From Prevotella pectinovora (GTDB lineage Bacteria > Bacteroidota > Bacteroidia > Bacteroidales > Bacteroidaceae): a DNA stretch of 50,680 nt. Below are positions 16,778 to 25,673 of the stretch, piece by piece; the first letter of the stretch is position 1, and the number at the start of each line of letters is the position of its first letter. The notes under the pieces are model-generated. The model worked only from the letters and a program-made list of their open reading frames with translations, had not been told where the DNA came from and made no database searches. The DNA lies in the NCBI RefSeq assembly GCF_000834015.1, contig NZ_JXQI01000018.1:1-50680 (forward strand). The letters are read 5' to 3'. The translations under genes and the position numbers were made by a program.

Positions 16778-18310
16778 ATGGCAGCCAAGAAGAATTACAA
16801 CAGTGACGGCAGGTCAGCTGAAGACCGTACTTTAGACAAGTTCGCTGAACTGCTCATCGAAAAGCTGGAGACGATTCAGGCTGACTGGAAAAAGCCTTGG
16901 TTCACGGAAGGGGTGACAGCATCCCTTCCCAAGAACCTGAGCGGAAGGGAGTACAACGGAATGAACAGCATGATGTTGATGCTCCATGCCGAAAAGGAGG
17001 GCTTCAAACTGCCTGTATGGGCGACTTTTGACCGTATCACTGGCTTGAACTATGTGAAGGACAAGCAGGGAGTCAAGCATGAAGCCAAAGACAGTGAAGG
17101 CAACAACCTGCCTCTGGTGTCTGTCAACAAGGGAGCCAAAAGCTTTCCTGTATTCATCACCACGTTCACCGTTGTTGACAAAGAGACAAAGGAGAAAATA
17201 AAGTATGATGACTACAGGCAGATGACCGAGCAGGACAGGGAACGCTACAATGTCTATCCGAAGCTGTCTGTCTATAACGTCTTTAATGTCGAGGGGCAAA
17301 CCAACCTGAAGGAGGCACGTCCCGAACTCTTCAAGAAGCTCCAGGAACAGAATGAGGTCAACCGTCCTGTCCAGCAGGAGGGTGAAATGTTTTCTTTCCC
17401 TGCCATTGACCACATGATTGCTGAAAACAAGTGGATTTGTCCCATCAAACCTACTTATGGTGACAGTGCCTACTATTCCATCAGCAAGAATGAAATCGTG
17501 ATTCCAGAGAAGAAACAGTTCAAGAACGGAGAGTCATTTTACAGCAACCTTGCCCACGAAATGGGGCATTCGACGGGTGCAGAGAATCAGTTGAACAGGT
17601 TAAAGCCAAGTGCTTTTGGTTCAAAGGAATACGCACGAGAAGAATTGGTTGCAGAAATGTCTGCCGCACTTGTCTCGCAACGCTACGGAATGAGCAAGAC
17701 CTTGAAGGAAGACAGTCTGCCTTATCTGAAAGGATGGCTCAATTCACTCAAAGAAGAACCGGCCTTCATCAAGACCGTTCTTCAGGATGTGAAGAAGGCC
17801 TCTGGCATGATTAACCAGCACATCGACAAGGTTCAGATGGAGCTGGATAAGGCCAAGGAAGTAAAGCAGGAAACTGCCAATCAGGTTTCCGACAACTACG
17901 GAAGCTATGACATTCCCAAGTGGGCATTACCATACATCATGAATGGTGATGCCAGCGGTATCAGCGACCATGAGCAGGAGCTGGTTGACAAGTTCCTTGA
18001 AAAGAACTTCCCTGACGGTTTCATCCCTGAAGTCGAAGAGGGGGAGGGTAAGGAACTCAACCGCTATCCGGCTTTCGGAGAAAGGAACGAGAATGCCCTG
18101 ACAGATCGAGGCGAATCACCTTACCTTGCTGTCGATACCGTTTCCGTCAAGTTCAGTCTTGGGGGCTACATGGAAACCGTGTCAGATGATAAGGAAGATG
18201 GTCGTAGCCAAGAAGCTGCTACTGACAACCCGAAGGAACGATTGGCCGCTAAAGCTATTCCACAACCAGAGGAACAGCAGGAAGAAGTTCATTTCCATCG
18301 AGGACGTTAG
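16778..18310 (+). CDS. ardC: ArdC-type antirestriction protein with zincin domain
   Basis: 510 residues. The N-terminal ssDNA-binding domain runs about 15-165 (LIEKLETIQADWKKPW..., REYNGMNSMMLM, PVFITTF). A zincin-like domain (about 210-330) holds HEMGH (H260, E261, H264) and a downstream EELVAEMSAAL helix that supplies the third ligand. The C-terminal 150 residues (from about 370) form an extra region with DIPKWALPYIMNGDASGI, common in Bacteroidales ArdC proteins. The family protects incoming single-stranded DNA from restriction. Last gene of the rightward block, ending in a terminator shared with the convergent OmpA gene. Confidence 0.85.
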   Translation: MAAKKNYNSDGRSAEDRTLDKFAELLIEKLETIQADWKKPWFTEGVTASLPKNLSGREYNGMNSMMLMLHAEKEGFKLPVWATFDRITGLNYVKDKQGVKHEAKDSEGNNLPLVSVNKGAKSFPVFITTFTVVDKETKEKIKYDDYRQMTEQDRERYNVYPKLSVYNVFNVEGQTNLKEARPELFKKLQEQNEVNRPVQQEGEMFSFPAIDHMIAENKWICPIKPTYGDSAYYSISKNEIVIPEKKQFKNGESFYSNLAHEMGHSTGAENQLNRLKPSAFGSKEYAREELVAEMSAALVSQRYGMSKTLKEDSLPYLKGWLNSLKEEPAFIKTVLQDVKKASGMINQHIDKVQMELDKAKEVKQETANQVSDNYGSYDIPKWALPYIMNGDASGISDHEQELVDKFLEKNFPDGFIPEVEEGEGKELNRYPAFGERNENALTDRGESPYLAVDTVSVKFSLGGYMETVSDDKEDGRSQEAATDNPKERLAAKAIPQPEEQQEEVHFHRGR

Positions 18311-18335
18311 CCAATTCTGTTTACTCTAAAAGATT

Positions 18336-18368
18336 GAGGGGAACTATCCATCACGGACGGTTCCCCTC
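18336..18368. terminator. Hairpin terminator between convergent genes
   Basis: GAGGGGAAC (18336-18344) pairs perfectly with GTTCCCCTC (18360-18368), a 9-bp GC-rich stem with a 15-nt loop in the 88-bp gap between the ArdC stop and the OmpA-family stop. T-rich sequence follows on the plus strand only briefly (TTTG), so it may serve both directions. Confidence 0.7.
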
Positions 18369-18398
18369 TTTGACTAATGAACCAGAATCTCTTTATGA

Positions 18399-19856
18399 TT
18401 AGAATGAGAGCGTTACACAAGTCTGGCGGTTTGCCTGAACAGGAGAATACTCATCGATACCTCCTTCATAGGAAGTGTTGATAAGCGACTCTTCTATTCC
18501 ACGTTGTATCATGAGTGTCTTGATGTATTCGGCACGTTTCTGAGACAGACTGTTGTTGATGCGTTCATTACCTGTTGCTGAATCAGCAGCACCTGATATC
18601 CTGACCTTCAGATGATGCTTCTTGGCAATACGCGCAATCTCATCGATGTTCAGCAGCTGAGAGGCCTCTGTCAGCTCATCCGTACCCAGACGGAAGAAGA
18701 AATAGATGGAAGCACCGATAGGCTCACCACCGTTCTTCATGGCGGCCAGATAGCCGTCGAAGGCATGGTCATTGAGAGCGTCCAGGTCTTCGTCATCAGC
18801 ATTGCCAAGACGTTTCTTCATTGCTTTCGGCATGGTCTCAGCTTTGCCGTCCCAGCCTTTGTTGTTCAGACGGGCGCGAAGCGAGTTCAAGCCAGAGTAG
18901 TCGTTACGAGGATAGAGAGAATGCTCTGTTTCCTTGTCTTTGTCACCGATTCGGTCCTTATAGAGATCAAGCAGAGCCTCTATCTCCAGTATCTTACGGT
19001 ACTCGGCTTTGATGCGCTCATCTTCCTTGTGTTGAAGAGTGAGACGGCGGTTGCGGTCAGTCATACGACCAGCATAGTCCAGCAGCCACTCGTTCTGAGC
19101 CATATAAGGATTGGCATCGACGATTCGCCTGTAGCCAGCCTTTCCTAATCTGAATGATAGACCTGCAGAAAGTGTCAGCATGTTATCTCCGAATCTTGAT
19201 GAAGTACCCACAGCATCGAAGTTCTTGGCAGTGGTCATTCCACTGAGTTCTGCCACCAGCTGCATTCGGTTGTTCAGACGGTAACGGCACTCCAAGCCAT
19301 AGGAGAAAGCAAAGGGATGACTGCCACTTGTAAAGCCCGGACATGTACAGGCAGAATGCCAGTCCTTATTGTATATCATGCCTACACCAATGAAAGGTAT
19401 AACGTCCCATCGGGACAAACCGAGGTCATTACAGTTGATGCCAGAGGTAAGGTTGTAGAGAAAGTCTGCATGAACGTAATGGTAGTTCATAGACTTAAAC
19501 TCTCCATTCTTGAAGGAGAGTCCCTGATAAGCCACACGTCCACCGACTGCGGGTGTGAACCACTTTCCAATTCCAACCTGAAGAGCTGGAGAAAGACGGT
19601 CGAACACATCACCGCAGCCGATAGGCGATCCCAGAAAAGCAGAAGCCCCGCCCTTTACTTCAATGAACCAATTTCTACCCCAGTTGGCTGCTTCGCTTAC
19701 ATTCGTGAGATATGTGGGTTTCAGTGTCTGGAGATAATGCTCCGACGTGACACTTACCTGCTTACTGATACTGTCAGATGTCGTGATGACATCGCTTGCC
19801 TTAACTGTCAAGGCAGAAAGGCATATAGCGGAAAGTAATAGAATTTTTCCTGTCAT
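18399..19856 (-). CDS. OmpA-family outer-membrane protein
   Basis: 485 residues. Signal peptide about 1-20 (ILLLSAICLSALTVKA). Residues 40-245 are beta-rich with alternating aromatic residues, as in a small outer-membrane barrel (VGGRVAYQGLSF, FIGVGMIYN). A helical linker (about 265-350) precedes a C-terminal OmpA-like peptidoglycan-binding domain (about 385-485: IYFFFRLGTDEL ... RISGAADSATGNERINNSLSQKRAEYI). In Bacteroidales elements such genes are often linked to transfer regions; it may anchor the apparatus to outer membrane and wall (inference). Last gene of the leftward block, 48 nt after the relaxase gene. Confidence 0.8.
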   Translation of the reverse strand: MTGKILLLSAICLSALTVKASDVITTSDSISKQVSVTSEHYLQTLKPTYLTNVSEAANWGRNWFIEVKGGASAFLGSPIGCGDVFDRLSPALQVGIGKWFTPAVGGRVAYQGLSFKNGEFKSMNYHYVHADFLYNLTSGINCNDLGLSRWDVIPFIGVGMIYNKDWHSACTCPGFTSGSHPFAFSYGLECRYRLNNRMQLVAELSGMTTAKNFDAVGTSSRFGDNMLTLSAGLSFRLGKAGYRRIVDANPYMAQNEWLLDYAGRMTDRNRRLTLQHKEDERIKAEYRKILEIEALLDLYKDRIGDKDKETEHSLYPRNDYSGLNSLRARLNNKGWDGKAETMPKAMKKRLGNADDEDLDALNDHAFDGYLAAMKNGGEPIGASIYFFFRLGTDELTEASQLLNIDEIARIAKKHHLKVRISGAADSATGNERINNSLSQKRAEYIKTLMIQRGIEESLINTSYEGGIDEYSPVQANRQTCVTLSF

Positions 19857-19904
19857 AATTTTGATGTTTTTGAATTACTGAATTGGATGTTTGTGAATAC
19901 AATA

Positions 19905-21365
19905 CTACATCTTCTTGCGCCTTCCAGAAGTCCGGCACATGCGTCTGGCCATAGCAAGAGAACGACGTGCAAACATACGTTCATCCTCGTCATCCTTCTT
20001 ACGCCAGCCACCTCCAGGGCCACCGCCACCACCTCCATGTGTCTGGGCAATGGAAGTCGCCTGTTCCACATACTCGCACATTAGGGCAAGAGCGACCGTA
20101 GCCACATGGTTCCCGTCCGTTGCCAGTTGTTCGAGAAGTGTGTCACTGAAGACCTCTTTTGCTTCATCTGGCAGACGCTGGTAGCATGATGTGAACTCAT
20201 GCATCATCGTTCCGGCAAGCAGCTCGTTCATAACGGCTCCCTTGCTGTGTGCCCAGTCCTGTTCAGATGCTGAAGCCTTTGCTGCCAACTCTGAAGCCTC
20301 TTGTTCCAGAGCCTCCTTGTCTTGACGAAGACTGTCAATCTCCTGAGCAGTGGAAGACAGCTTGGCTTCTTTCTCTGCCAGTTTTTCTTCCACAAGAGCC
20401 TTGCGGTTCTCCAGATCCTGAATCTTCTGGGCAATCTCCTGACTGATGGCATCGCCATTCTTCTGGAGTTCACGGAGCGGTTGCAGTTCCTTTTCGAGAC
20501 TTTCCTTCTGTGCGGTCAGGTTCTCAATCATGGTGGTGAAACTCTTCTGCTTTGTCATAGCAGTAGTCAGTTCCTTGTTCAGATCACTGATGGCTTTTTG
20601 AAGGTTGTCACGGCGTTCTTCAAGTGAATCACACTCCTGGTTGAGCCATCGGCGGTACGATTCGTTTGTGTGACCTCTGGCACCAGTCAGCATTTTACTT
20701 GTTCCACGCGCCAAACCCCACTTCCTGTTCACTTCCGCAAGCTCGTTATGTAGCTGCAAGATGAACTCTTTGTATTCAGGTTTGGTGTGTCCGTGAAAGA
20801 CATCTTTATAGCTGATTCGGCCTTGGTCATTGACTGGCACGATGTCGCAATGTGCATGGGCAGTGGTCTCATCGAGATGCACTACAAAGCTGATGATATT
20901 CTCCTCACCGAACTTACGTGCGACAAAGTTGTAGATATCCTTAGCCCATTGCTCTATCTCAGGCTTTCGCTGGACATCCTCGTTGCCACATTTTGCCTCG
21001 AAGTCCACCTCTTGATTGCCAAATGCCAGCTCCGTCATGCGGTCATGGGAGCCGCTGAAGACAAACTGCACGGCAGTACGGACATTGGGGTTCTTACGCC
21101 CGATGTTCGGGTCTTTGATGCCACGTGAGGCAAGCATTTCTGCCATACGTTGATCGAGCGGTCTTGACTTATCCACAGGAACTACCTTGCCACCGTTCAC
21201 AATTTCGAAATTGAGGTGTTCGCGGCTTCGGTCGTAGTTCCCTTCCTTGACCGCCATGTCATAGCCCTTGTCAGTCCATCGTCGTAAGACTTCGTTGCTA
21301 ATGTCACCGACACCCGAACTTGTCCTGATATCGATTACCTGTCGGTTCAAATTTGTATTAGCCAT
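19905..21365 (-). CDS. MobV-family relaxase
   Basis: 486 residues from the ATG at 21365; an upstream in-frame ATG at 21413 would add 16 residues but falls inside the structured spacer, so I prefer MANTNLNRQV. Family features are YDRSREHLNFEI near residue 44-55 and the metal-binding histidine motif VVHLDETTAHAHCDIVP (H163, H170, H172). A long coiled coil (about 245-380) follows, then a Gly-rich and strongly basic tail. MobV/Pre relaxases nick oriT and pilot the strand into the recipient. The candidate oriT lies immediately upstream. The gene sits between a winged-helix-like gene and the OmpA gene. Confidence 0.85.
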   Translation of the reverse strand: MANTNLNRQVIDIRTSSGVGDISNEVLRRWTDKGYDMAVKEGNYDRSREHLNFEIVNGGKVVPVDKSRPLDQRMAEMLASRGIKDPNIGRKNPNVRTAVQFVFSGSHDRMTELAFGNQEVDFEAKCGNEDVQRKPEIEQWAKDIYNFVARKFGEENIISFVVHLDETTAHAHCDIVPVNDQGRISYKDVFHGHTKPEYKEFILQLHNELAEVNRKWGLARGTSKMLTGARGHTNESYRRWLNQECDSLEERRDNLQKAISDLNKELTTAMTKQKSFTTMIENLTAQKESLEKELQPLRELQKNGDAISQEIAQKIQDLENRKALVEEKLAEKEAKLSSTAQEIDSLRQDKEALEQEASELAAKASASEQDWAHSKGAVMNELLAGTMMHEFTSCYQRLPDEAKEVFSDTLLEQLATDGNHVATVALALMCEYVEQATSIAQTHGGGGGGPGGGWRKKDDEDERMFARRSLAMARRMCRTSGRRKKM

Positions 21366-21393
21366 ACATTTTCTTTTTATGGTTTTACATCCA

Positions 21394-21526
21394 TTTTCAA
21401 GTATCGGGAGCATAGTAGAATACCTTATTTCAGTCCAAGGAAATCTGACCCTGCTTGCAGTTTATCTGGTCAGCCCACCGTTCGATGAAAATCGAAACGG
21501 GTAGTGGGCTTCCCGATACTTGAAAA
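21394..21526. other. Candidate oriT: nested inverted repeats upstream of mob
   Basis: A perfect 16-bp inverted repeat, TTTTCAAGTATCGGGA (21394-21409) with TCCCGATACTTGAAAA (21511-21526), encloses further repeats: AGCCCAC (21472-21478) with GTGGGCT (21504-21510), and TTCGAT (21481-21486) with ATCGAA (21491-21496) around a GAAA loop. This lies in the 192-bp spacer directly upstream of the relaxase gene, the usual oriT position for MobV systems. I cannot point to the nick site. A regulatory role in mob expression is the alternative. Confidence 0.5.
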
Positions 21527-21557
21527 ATGTGGCACGTGCAAGCACGTCGCCTACAGT

Positions 21558-22562
21558 TTACTCGTTCCCTTCAGCGGAGTCCTCACGGAGCGTTTCACTT
21601 TCGGAGAATGCGAGAGCACCTTCAGACGTTTCAGAAGCGTCCTGTGGCGTTTCTGGGGCTTTCTCGGCACCTGTATCAGGTGCAGTGCTTCTAAGGCTCT
21701 TAGGAGCGTACCTGGAAGGCTTAGGAGGATTGACGAAGTAGTTGGATCCATCGGAGGGCGCATAGTGCTCGTAGATGCAGTCAAGGAGAGTGACCTCTGC
21801 CTTGGAGAAATCCTTGTTGACAGAGTTCATGTAGCTTGGCTTTACGTTGTCACGTAGTGCCATGGTGAGAATGCCAAGTACATCGATGACTCGCTTCCAG
21901 TTCCAGAGGTGGTCTTTGCCAAAGAGCAGAGTCACAGAATCGGATAGTTCTTCGGGTACGTTATCTTCTCTGTTAAGGAGAGGATAGACGGATGCTGCCA
22001 GTTCGTTGAACATGTACGCCTGATGAGACAGTACATGACGGACAGGGGCACCGCCTTGTTCCTGCTGTCGTGCTACCTCCATTCGCATGGTGTAGTAGCG
22101 TGTGTAGGAATCTGCCACTTCGCTGGCAGAGCTGCGTCCACGGACGAATCTGGCAAACTGCATACAGCAGAAGTCAAGTACGTCGTCTGCCGAATCGACA
22201 TAGAGAGACAGACGCTGCTGAAGGTTGACAGTGAAGATGTAGCTCTTCACGAAAGGCTTGTTCGAGAGTTGTCCGAGTGCCACAAGACCCTCCACAAAGG
22301 AGCGTATCGTGGCACGCTGCCATTTCCACTTGCGAGCCAGTTCAGAGATACTGGCAACGAACTGTCCGGGAACAAGTTCCTCACGACGTTCGCCGTTGGC
22401 AGCGACGAAGGCACCCGATGACGCACGGCTGAGCAGGTCGCAGTAGGCTTCGAGCTTACTGAAACGGTCTTCCGATTTCGGTTTAAGATACTCCAGCAAG
22501 GAGCGGTCAGCAGACTGGGTGTCCGTGCTGCCTGTAATCTGGTTGTTTAATTCCTGAGTCAT
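21558..22562 (-). CDS. Winged-helix-like protein upstream of the relaxase
   Basis: 334 residues from the ATG at 22562; the open frame extends 23 codons further upstream, but MTQELNNQITGS is the more natural start. Residues about 75-120 (FVASISELARKWKWQRATIRSFVEGLVALGQL) have the pattern of a winged helix-turn-helix. The middle is helical, and the C-terminal 70 residues are a disordered Pro/Ser/Glu tail. It could be a plasmid replication initiator or an accessory mobilization DNA-binding protein; the position next to mob and oriT favours the latter, but I cannot decide from sequence. Confidence 0.5.
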   Translation of the reverse strand: MTQELNNQITGSTDTQSADRSLLEYLKPKSEDRFSKLEAYCDLLSRASSGAFVAANGERREELVPGQFVASISELARKWKWQRATIRSFVEGLVALGQLSNKPFVKSYIFTVNLQQRLSLYVDSADDVLDFCCMQFARFVRGRSSASEVADSYTRYYTMRMEVARQQEQGGAPVRHVLSHQAYMFNELAASVYPLLNREDNVPEELSDSVTLLFGKDHLWNWKRVIDVLGILTMALRDNVKPSYMNSVNKDFSKAEVTLLDCIYEHYAPSDGSNYFVNPPKPSRYAPKSLRSTAPDTGAEKAPETPQDASETSEGALAFSESETLREDSAEGNE

Positions 22563-22639
22563 TTGAATGATTTTAAGTTTAACGTTCTGAATTTTTCGAG
22601 CAAGTGTGTTCAGACAGTATGCCACAAACAAGTGGCAGC

Positions 22640-23137
22640 TTAATAGTAGTTGCGGATGATTCGCTGAAGCAGTCCGGGCGGATTGCAGATACTGTTTGCC
22701 TCGTTTCTGATGCGAAGCACACGTTCAGACGGATAGAATACCGATGCCACACCGACTGTGTATAGCACAAGGAATATGCTGTACATGTAAGGTATGGAGT
22801 AGCATATCAGGGCGAGCATGAGTGTTAGAGCCCAAAGGCGCGTTCTCTCATGCAGCCGGTGAAGAACGGCATCTGCCACTCGGTAAGAGAAAAGGCAGCA
22901 AGTGATAACAGCGGATAATAAGACCGCATAGTTGGGATTTGTCACGTAGCAGCACCAGTTCATGAAGATGAGCAGGCCGACCGTAAGGAATGCGAACAGC
23001 CTTCGTGCATTGAAGTACATCGTCATGCACCAGCAGAAACGTCTATTGATGCTGTATTCCTTCTTATACAGGCAGAAGAATACTGCCAGAATAATGAAGG
23101 GATAGAAGAACTTGATTAATTGGATGGTCTGTATCAT
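22640..23137 (-). CDS. Multi-pass membrane protein, unknown
   Basis: 165 residues with four or five hydrophobic helices (FYPFIILAVFFCLY, LFAFLTVGLLIFMNWCC, YAVLLSAVITCCLF, LWALTLMLALICYSIPYMYSIFLVLYTVGVASVFY) and short charged loops. No family recognised. It starts 3 nt after the stop of the preceding gene, so the two are almost certainly co-translated. Probably an inner-membrane accessory of the mobilization or transfer region. Confidence 0.55.
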   Translation of the reverse strand: MIQTIQLIKFFYPFIILAVFFCLYKKEYSINRRFCWCMTMYFNARRLFAFLTVGLLIFMNWCCYVTNPNYAVLLSAVITCCLFSYRVADAVLHRLHERTRLWALTLMLALICYSIPYMYSIFLVLYTVGVASVFYPSERVLRIRNEANSICNPPGLLQRIIRNYY

Positions 23138-23140
23138 ACG

Positions 23141-23578
23141 TCAGTCGTTATCTGGATGGTTATTGCGCTTCGATATGGCATCGAGTTTCCTGCCGATGCG
23201 CTCGTTAAGCAGATTAGTGTAGCTGGGTGAGGAAGTGTCAACGCTTGGGTCGTTTTTCAGTTCCTCATCCGTCTCAATGAGAAGTGTAAGATACGTGTCA
23301 ATGGCTCCACCGTGTTCTACGGTAGAGACGGTTTCCTCCGAGGCTGTTTCCTCGGTTTCTGTCATCGTTTCAGTGTCGATGTCGGGAGGCATCGGCACCG
23401 CATGTTTGAGACTGCGCATGACCAATACGCAGAGCAATACCAACGTGCAAAGCACCGCCTTGGCGTAGATATTGAGGTTAAACACGAACAGCGCAAGGAT
23501 GCTGAGCGCGATGATGACGCTGTAGAATGCGTACACACTCTTTAGGGAGGTCTTTTGTTTGTCAGTATTCAAAATCAT
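23141..23578 (-). CDS. Small two-helix membrane protein with acidic tail
   Basis: 145 residues. Two N-terminal transmembrane helices (about 15-50: VYAFYSVIIALSILALFVFNLNIYAKAVLCTLVLLCVLV) are followed by a Glu/Thr-rich disordered stretch (TMTETEETASEETVS) and a helical C-terminus (TYLTLLIETDEELKNDPS). No family recognised. Its start overlaps the end of the preceding gene by 17 nt, and its stop lies 3 nt before the next start, so it belongs to a tightly packed operon. Confidence 0.55.
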   Translation of the reverse strand: MILNTDKQKTSLKSVYAFYSVIIALSILALFVFNLNIYAKAVLCTLVLLCVLVMRSLKHAVPMPPDIDTETMTETEETASEETVSTVEHGGAIDTYLTLLIETDEELKNDPSVDTSSPSYTNLLNERIGRKLDAISKRNNHPDND

Positions 23579-23924
23579 ATAGTTCGAGTTTTAAGATGTC
23601 AAATGTTGCTTTTTGGATGATATATTCCACGTCTCTGGTTGTCAGCGAGAGCGTGTCGGCACGGGTCTTCGCAGTCGGGTCTCGCTCTATGAGCCTTCTC
23701 ACACCATCAGCCAGGTCATGCTCGTTTACTTTCCAGATGTGCGGCTTCTGCCAGCAGTATCGGCTTCTGTAATTGCGTAGCGTTATCACCTGGTAGTCGA
23801 TGTGGTGGAACTCCCCATCGAGATAGTAGTTCCACTGGATGGTGTCGTGGGTGTCAATGACCTCAATCCAACTGCGGTTTTCCTGGATTACATCTGCAAT
23901 GTGGTAGAATAAAGCCTTGTCCAT
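23562..23924 (-). CDS. Small soluble hypothetical protein
   Basis: 120 residues, acidic and aromatic-rich (YHIADVIQENRSWIEVIDTHDTIQWNYYLDGEFHHIDYQVI), with a basic helical middle (LADGVRRLIERDPTAKTRAD). No signal peptide or membrane segment. I do not recognise the family. It lies 16 nt after the upstream gene and overlaps the downstream one by 17 nt within the leftward mob operon, so it is probably translated with them. Confidence 0.5.
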   Translation of the reverse strand: MDKALFYHIADVIQENRSWIEVIDTHDTIQWNYYLDGEFHHIDYQVITLRNYRSRYCWQKPHIWKVNEHDLADGVRRLIERDPTAKTRADTLSLTTRDVEYIIQKATFDILKLELYDFEY

Positions 23925-23940
23925 GCATAGGAATACGAGT

Positions 23941-24429
23941 CTATGGATTGTTGTTGAAATCGTTCATCACCTCAGCTTCGCTACGGCGTTCCTTGACCAG
24001 CATGGAGCCGTTGGTATTGAGGCGCAGGTCATTCAGCAGGTCGGGGTACATGATGTCGATGGAGCCATAGACCGTGACGAGTATCGTGTTCACCAGGCCC
24101 TTCTCGTCGGTAGAGAAGTTCATCTTGATATTACGCTGCTCTTCCGGCATGAAGTAGGTACATGCCCGCTGACCGAATTTTGTCTTGATAGCCTTCGGGT
24201 TGGGGTGGGTGTAGTAAAGGATGCGCATGTAGGCATCGCTGTCCATGATGTTCAGCACCTCGTCGATGGGCAAAGGCTGGTGAACCTCGTAGGTCAGTAT
24301 GGCGTAGCCGTTATACGCTTCGGTTTCCTTCAGGAAGAAGTTGTCGAACAGCGACGGCATGATGGTCGGGCCACTGACCTTAAACTTGTAGATTGCTTCT
24401 TCTAACATAGTATCTTGCATCGTTTGCAA
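23941..24429 (-). CDS. Hypothetical protein of the mob operon
   Basis: 162 residues, soluble. Mixed alpha/beta pattern with NGYAILTYEVHQPLPIDEVLNIMDSDAYMRILYYTHP and a second beta-rich half (NIKMNFSTDEKGLVNTILVTVYGSIDIMYPDLL). The start could also be M4 (24420). No family recognised. It follows the lipoprotein gene by 24 nt and precedes the next gene by 16 nt. Confidence 0.5.
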   Translation of the reverse strand: MQTMQDTMLEEAIYKFKVSGPTIMPSLFDNFFLKETEAYNGYAILTYEVHQPLPIDEVLNIMDSDAYMRILYYTHPNPKAIKTKFGQRACTYFMPEEQRNIKMNFSTDEKGLVNTILVTVYGSIDIMYPDLLNDLRLNTNGSMLVKERRSEAEVMNDFNNNP

Positions 24430-24453
24430 AGTTTGATTGTTTAGATTCCATTA

Positions 24454-25584
24454 TCAGAGTGTGGCTATGTAGAGCCGCATGAGTTGTGTCGGGATGAGTG
24501 CAAGCTCCTCTTGGGCTGCATATCCCTTGGCAGCAAGCCGTTCTGAAATCACTGGGTATGCAGCGGCAAGTTCCGTCATTTGCTTTTGCTGTGCCTCTGT
24601 CAGCATACTGATGGCAAAGGCATCCATTGAGAGGAAGGGCTGCAGCGTCATCCAGAGGTAAGCATTGGCTTGGCTCTCGGATTTTATTTTCCCTGCCTTT
24701 ATCAGATCCTCACAGACTTTTGCGTTGAGAAGCAGTCGGCGGCAAGTGCGCATACCCATGTAAACCATCGCATCTTCACTTGTCAACCGCTTCTCCGAGG
24801 CTGCACGGAATATGTTGGTGCAGATTTGCTCCGTCATTTTCGTGACATCTTGCAGTCCAACATCAGTGTAGTCACCGATATTTGAGAGGAAGGTGCGGAA
24901 ATGACGGTCTTCCGTTTCAAGAAAAGAAAGGAGTTCTTTTTGATTCTTGATGCCATGTTCTTTGGTTGTGGCGAGGAAGTCTCGATAAAGGGCAATCTTC
25001 TCACGCGCATTACCTTTATTAGATAGAGGCTGCTTGTCTAATGCGGCAAAGAAGGTGATTGCCTTCTTCTTGGTGGGGTCAAGTTCAGTATCACTCCTGT
25101 AGGGAGATGTGTGCATCTTGATATAGGCTACATCTGACAGGCTACAGTCTGAAGCCAGACGGAGCAGTTCTATGCGGACAGAGTCCGATGTGCCAAAGAA
25201 GGACATGGACAGAGAAGCATGGGCGTTGAAGGCAGGATCTTTCTTGATGTAGTTGTAAACGGTGTCTGAAAGTTCCTGCCAACGGCAGATGAAATCAGAA
25301 AGCTTCTCGGCATTAGCCTGATGTTCTTCAGCAATACTGTGATGAAAATCTCTGTATTGCTTTAGGGCATCAGCAGAATCCTTGAATTGATAATCAGACT
25401 TTCCAGTGCATGAGGTCATGCTTAGAATAAGACACAAAAAAAACAAGTGAAAGATTAAACTCATTTGAGTATTTTTTCTTTCACTTGTTTGACTTTTTTT
25501 CATCTGCATTTTCGAGCCGTTCTTGTGCTGTGCAGAAATTGATGTTGAATGTAGGGTAAACCCCGTTTTCGGTCTTTCTTTCAT
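24454..25584 (-). CDS. Putative lipoprotein heading the leftward operon
   Basis: 376 residues if started at the first ATG (25584), which lies about 25 nt after a TATCTTTG -7 box. The lipobox LSMTSC comes late, at about residue 58 (lipid on the Cys, +1 Thr), so the functional start may be the ATG at 25464 (MSLIFHLFFLCLILSMTSC), giving an ordinary 18-residue lipoprotein signal. The mature part is entirely helical (KDSADALKQYRDFHHSIAEEH ...) without catalytic motifs. A 14-bp hairpin at 25441-25490 encloses the internal ATG. First gene of the block that continues through mob to the OmpA gene. Confidence 0.6.
   Translation of the reverse strand: MKERPKTGFTLHSTSISAQHKNGSKMQMKKSQTSERKNTQMSLIFHLFFLCLILSMTSCTGKSDYQFKDSADALKQYRDFHHSIAEEHQANAEKLSDFICRWQELSDTVYNYIKKDPAFNAHASLSMSFFGTSDSVRIELLRLASDCSLSDVAYIKMHTSPYRSDTELDPTKKKAITFFAALDKQPLSNKGNAREKIALYRDFLATTKEHGIKNQKELLSFLETEDRHFRTFLSNIGDYTDVGLQDVTKMTEQICTNIFRAASEKRLTSEDAMVYMGMRTCRRLLLNAKVCEDLIKAGKIKSESQANAYLWMTLQPFLSMDAFAISMLTEAQQKQMTELAAAYPVISERLAAKGYAAQEELALIPTQLMRLYIATL
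25441..25490 (-). promoter_or_regulatory. Long hairpin enclosing the alternative lipoprotein start
   Basis: AAACAAGTGAAAGA (25441-25454) and TCTTTCACTTGTTT (25477-25490) form a perfect 14-bp stem. The 22-nt loop carries the ATG at 25464 and a small ACTC/GAGT palindrome. On the minus strand the stem runs into a T-rich tract (TTGTTTTTTTTG), so it resembles both an attenuator and a start-codon-sequestering hairpin. Complementarity to the signal-peptide codons (IFHLFF) explains one arm. Confidence 0.5.
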
Positions 25585-25609
25585 GGGCGTATATGATTAA
25601 ATTGCGGTG

Positions 25610-25617
25610 CAAAGATA
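25610..25617 (-). promoter_or_regulatory. Bacteroidetes -7 box (TATCTTTG) of the lipoprotein/mob operon
   Basis: The minus strand reads TATCTTTG, matching TAnnTTTG, about 25 nt upstream of the ATG at 25584. No clear -33 TTTG is seen at the expected distance. A TATGATTA copy (25592-25599) lies between the box and the start codon and may be a regulatory half-site. Confidence 0.6.
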
Positions 25618-25673
25618 CGAATAAAAATCATAAGTTGTGCCAGTCTGATTTAAACTTTATGGTATTTTATACA

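Noticed and set aside
20301..20627. Antisense frame (108 codons) opposite the relaxase coiled coil.
   Set aside because: Leu/Phe-rich mirror of a Glu/Lys/Gln coiled coil, a common artefact.
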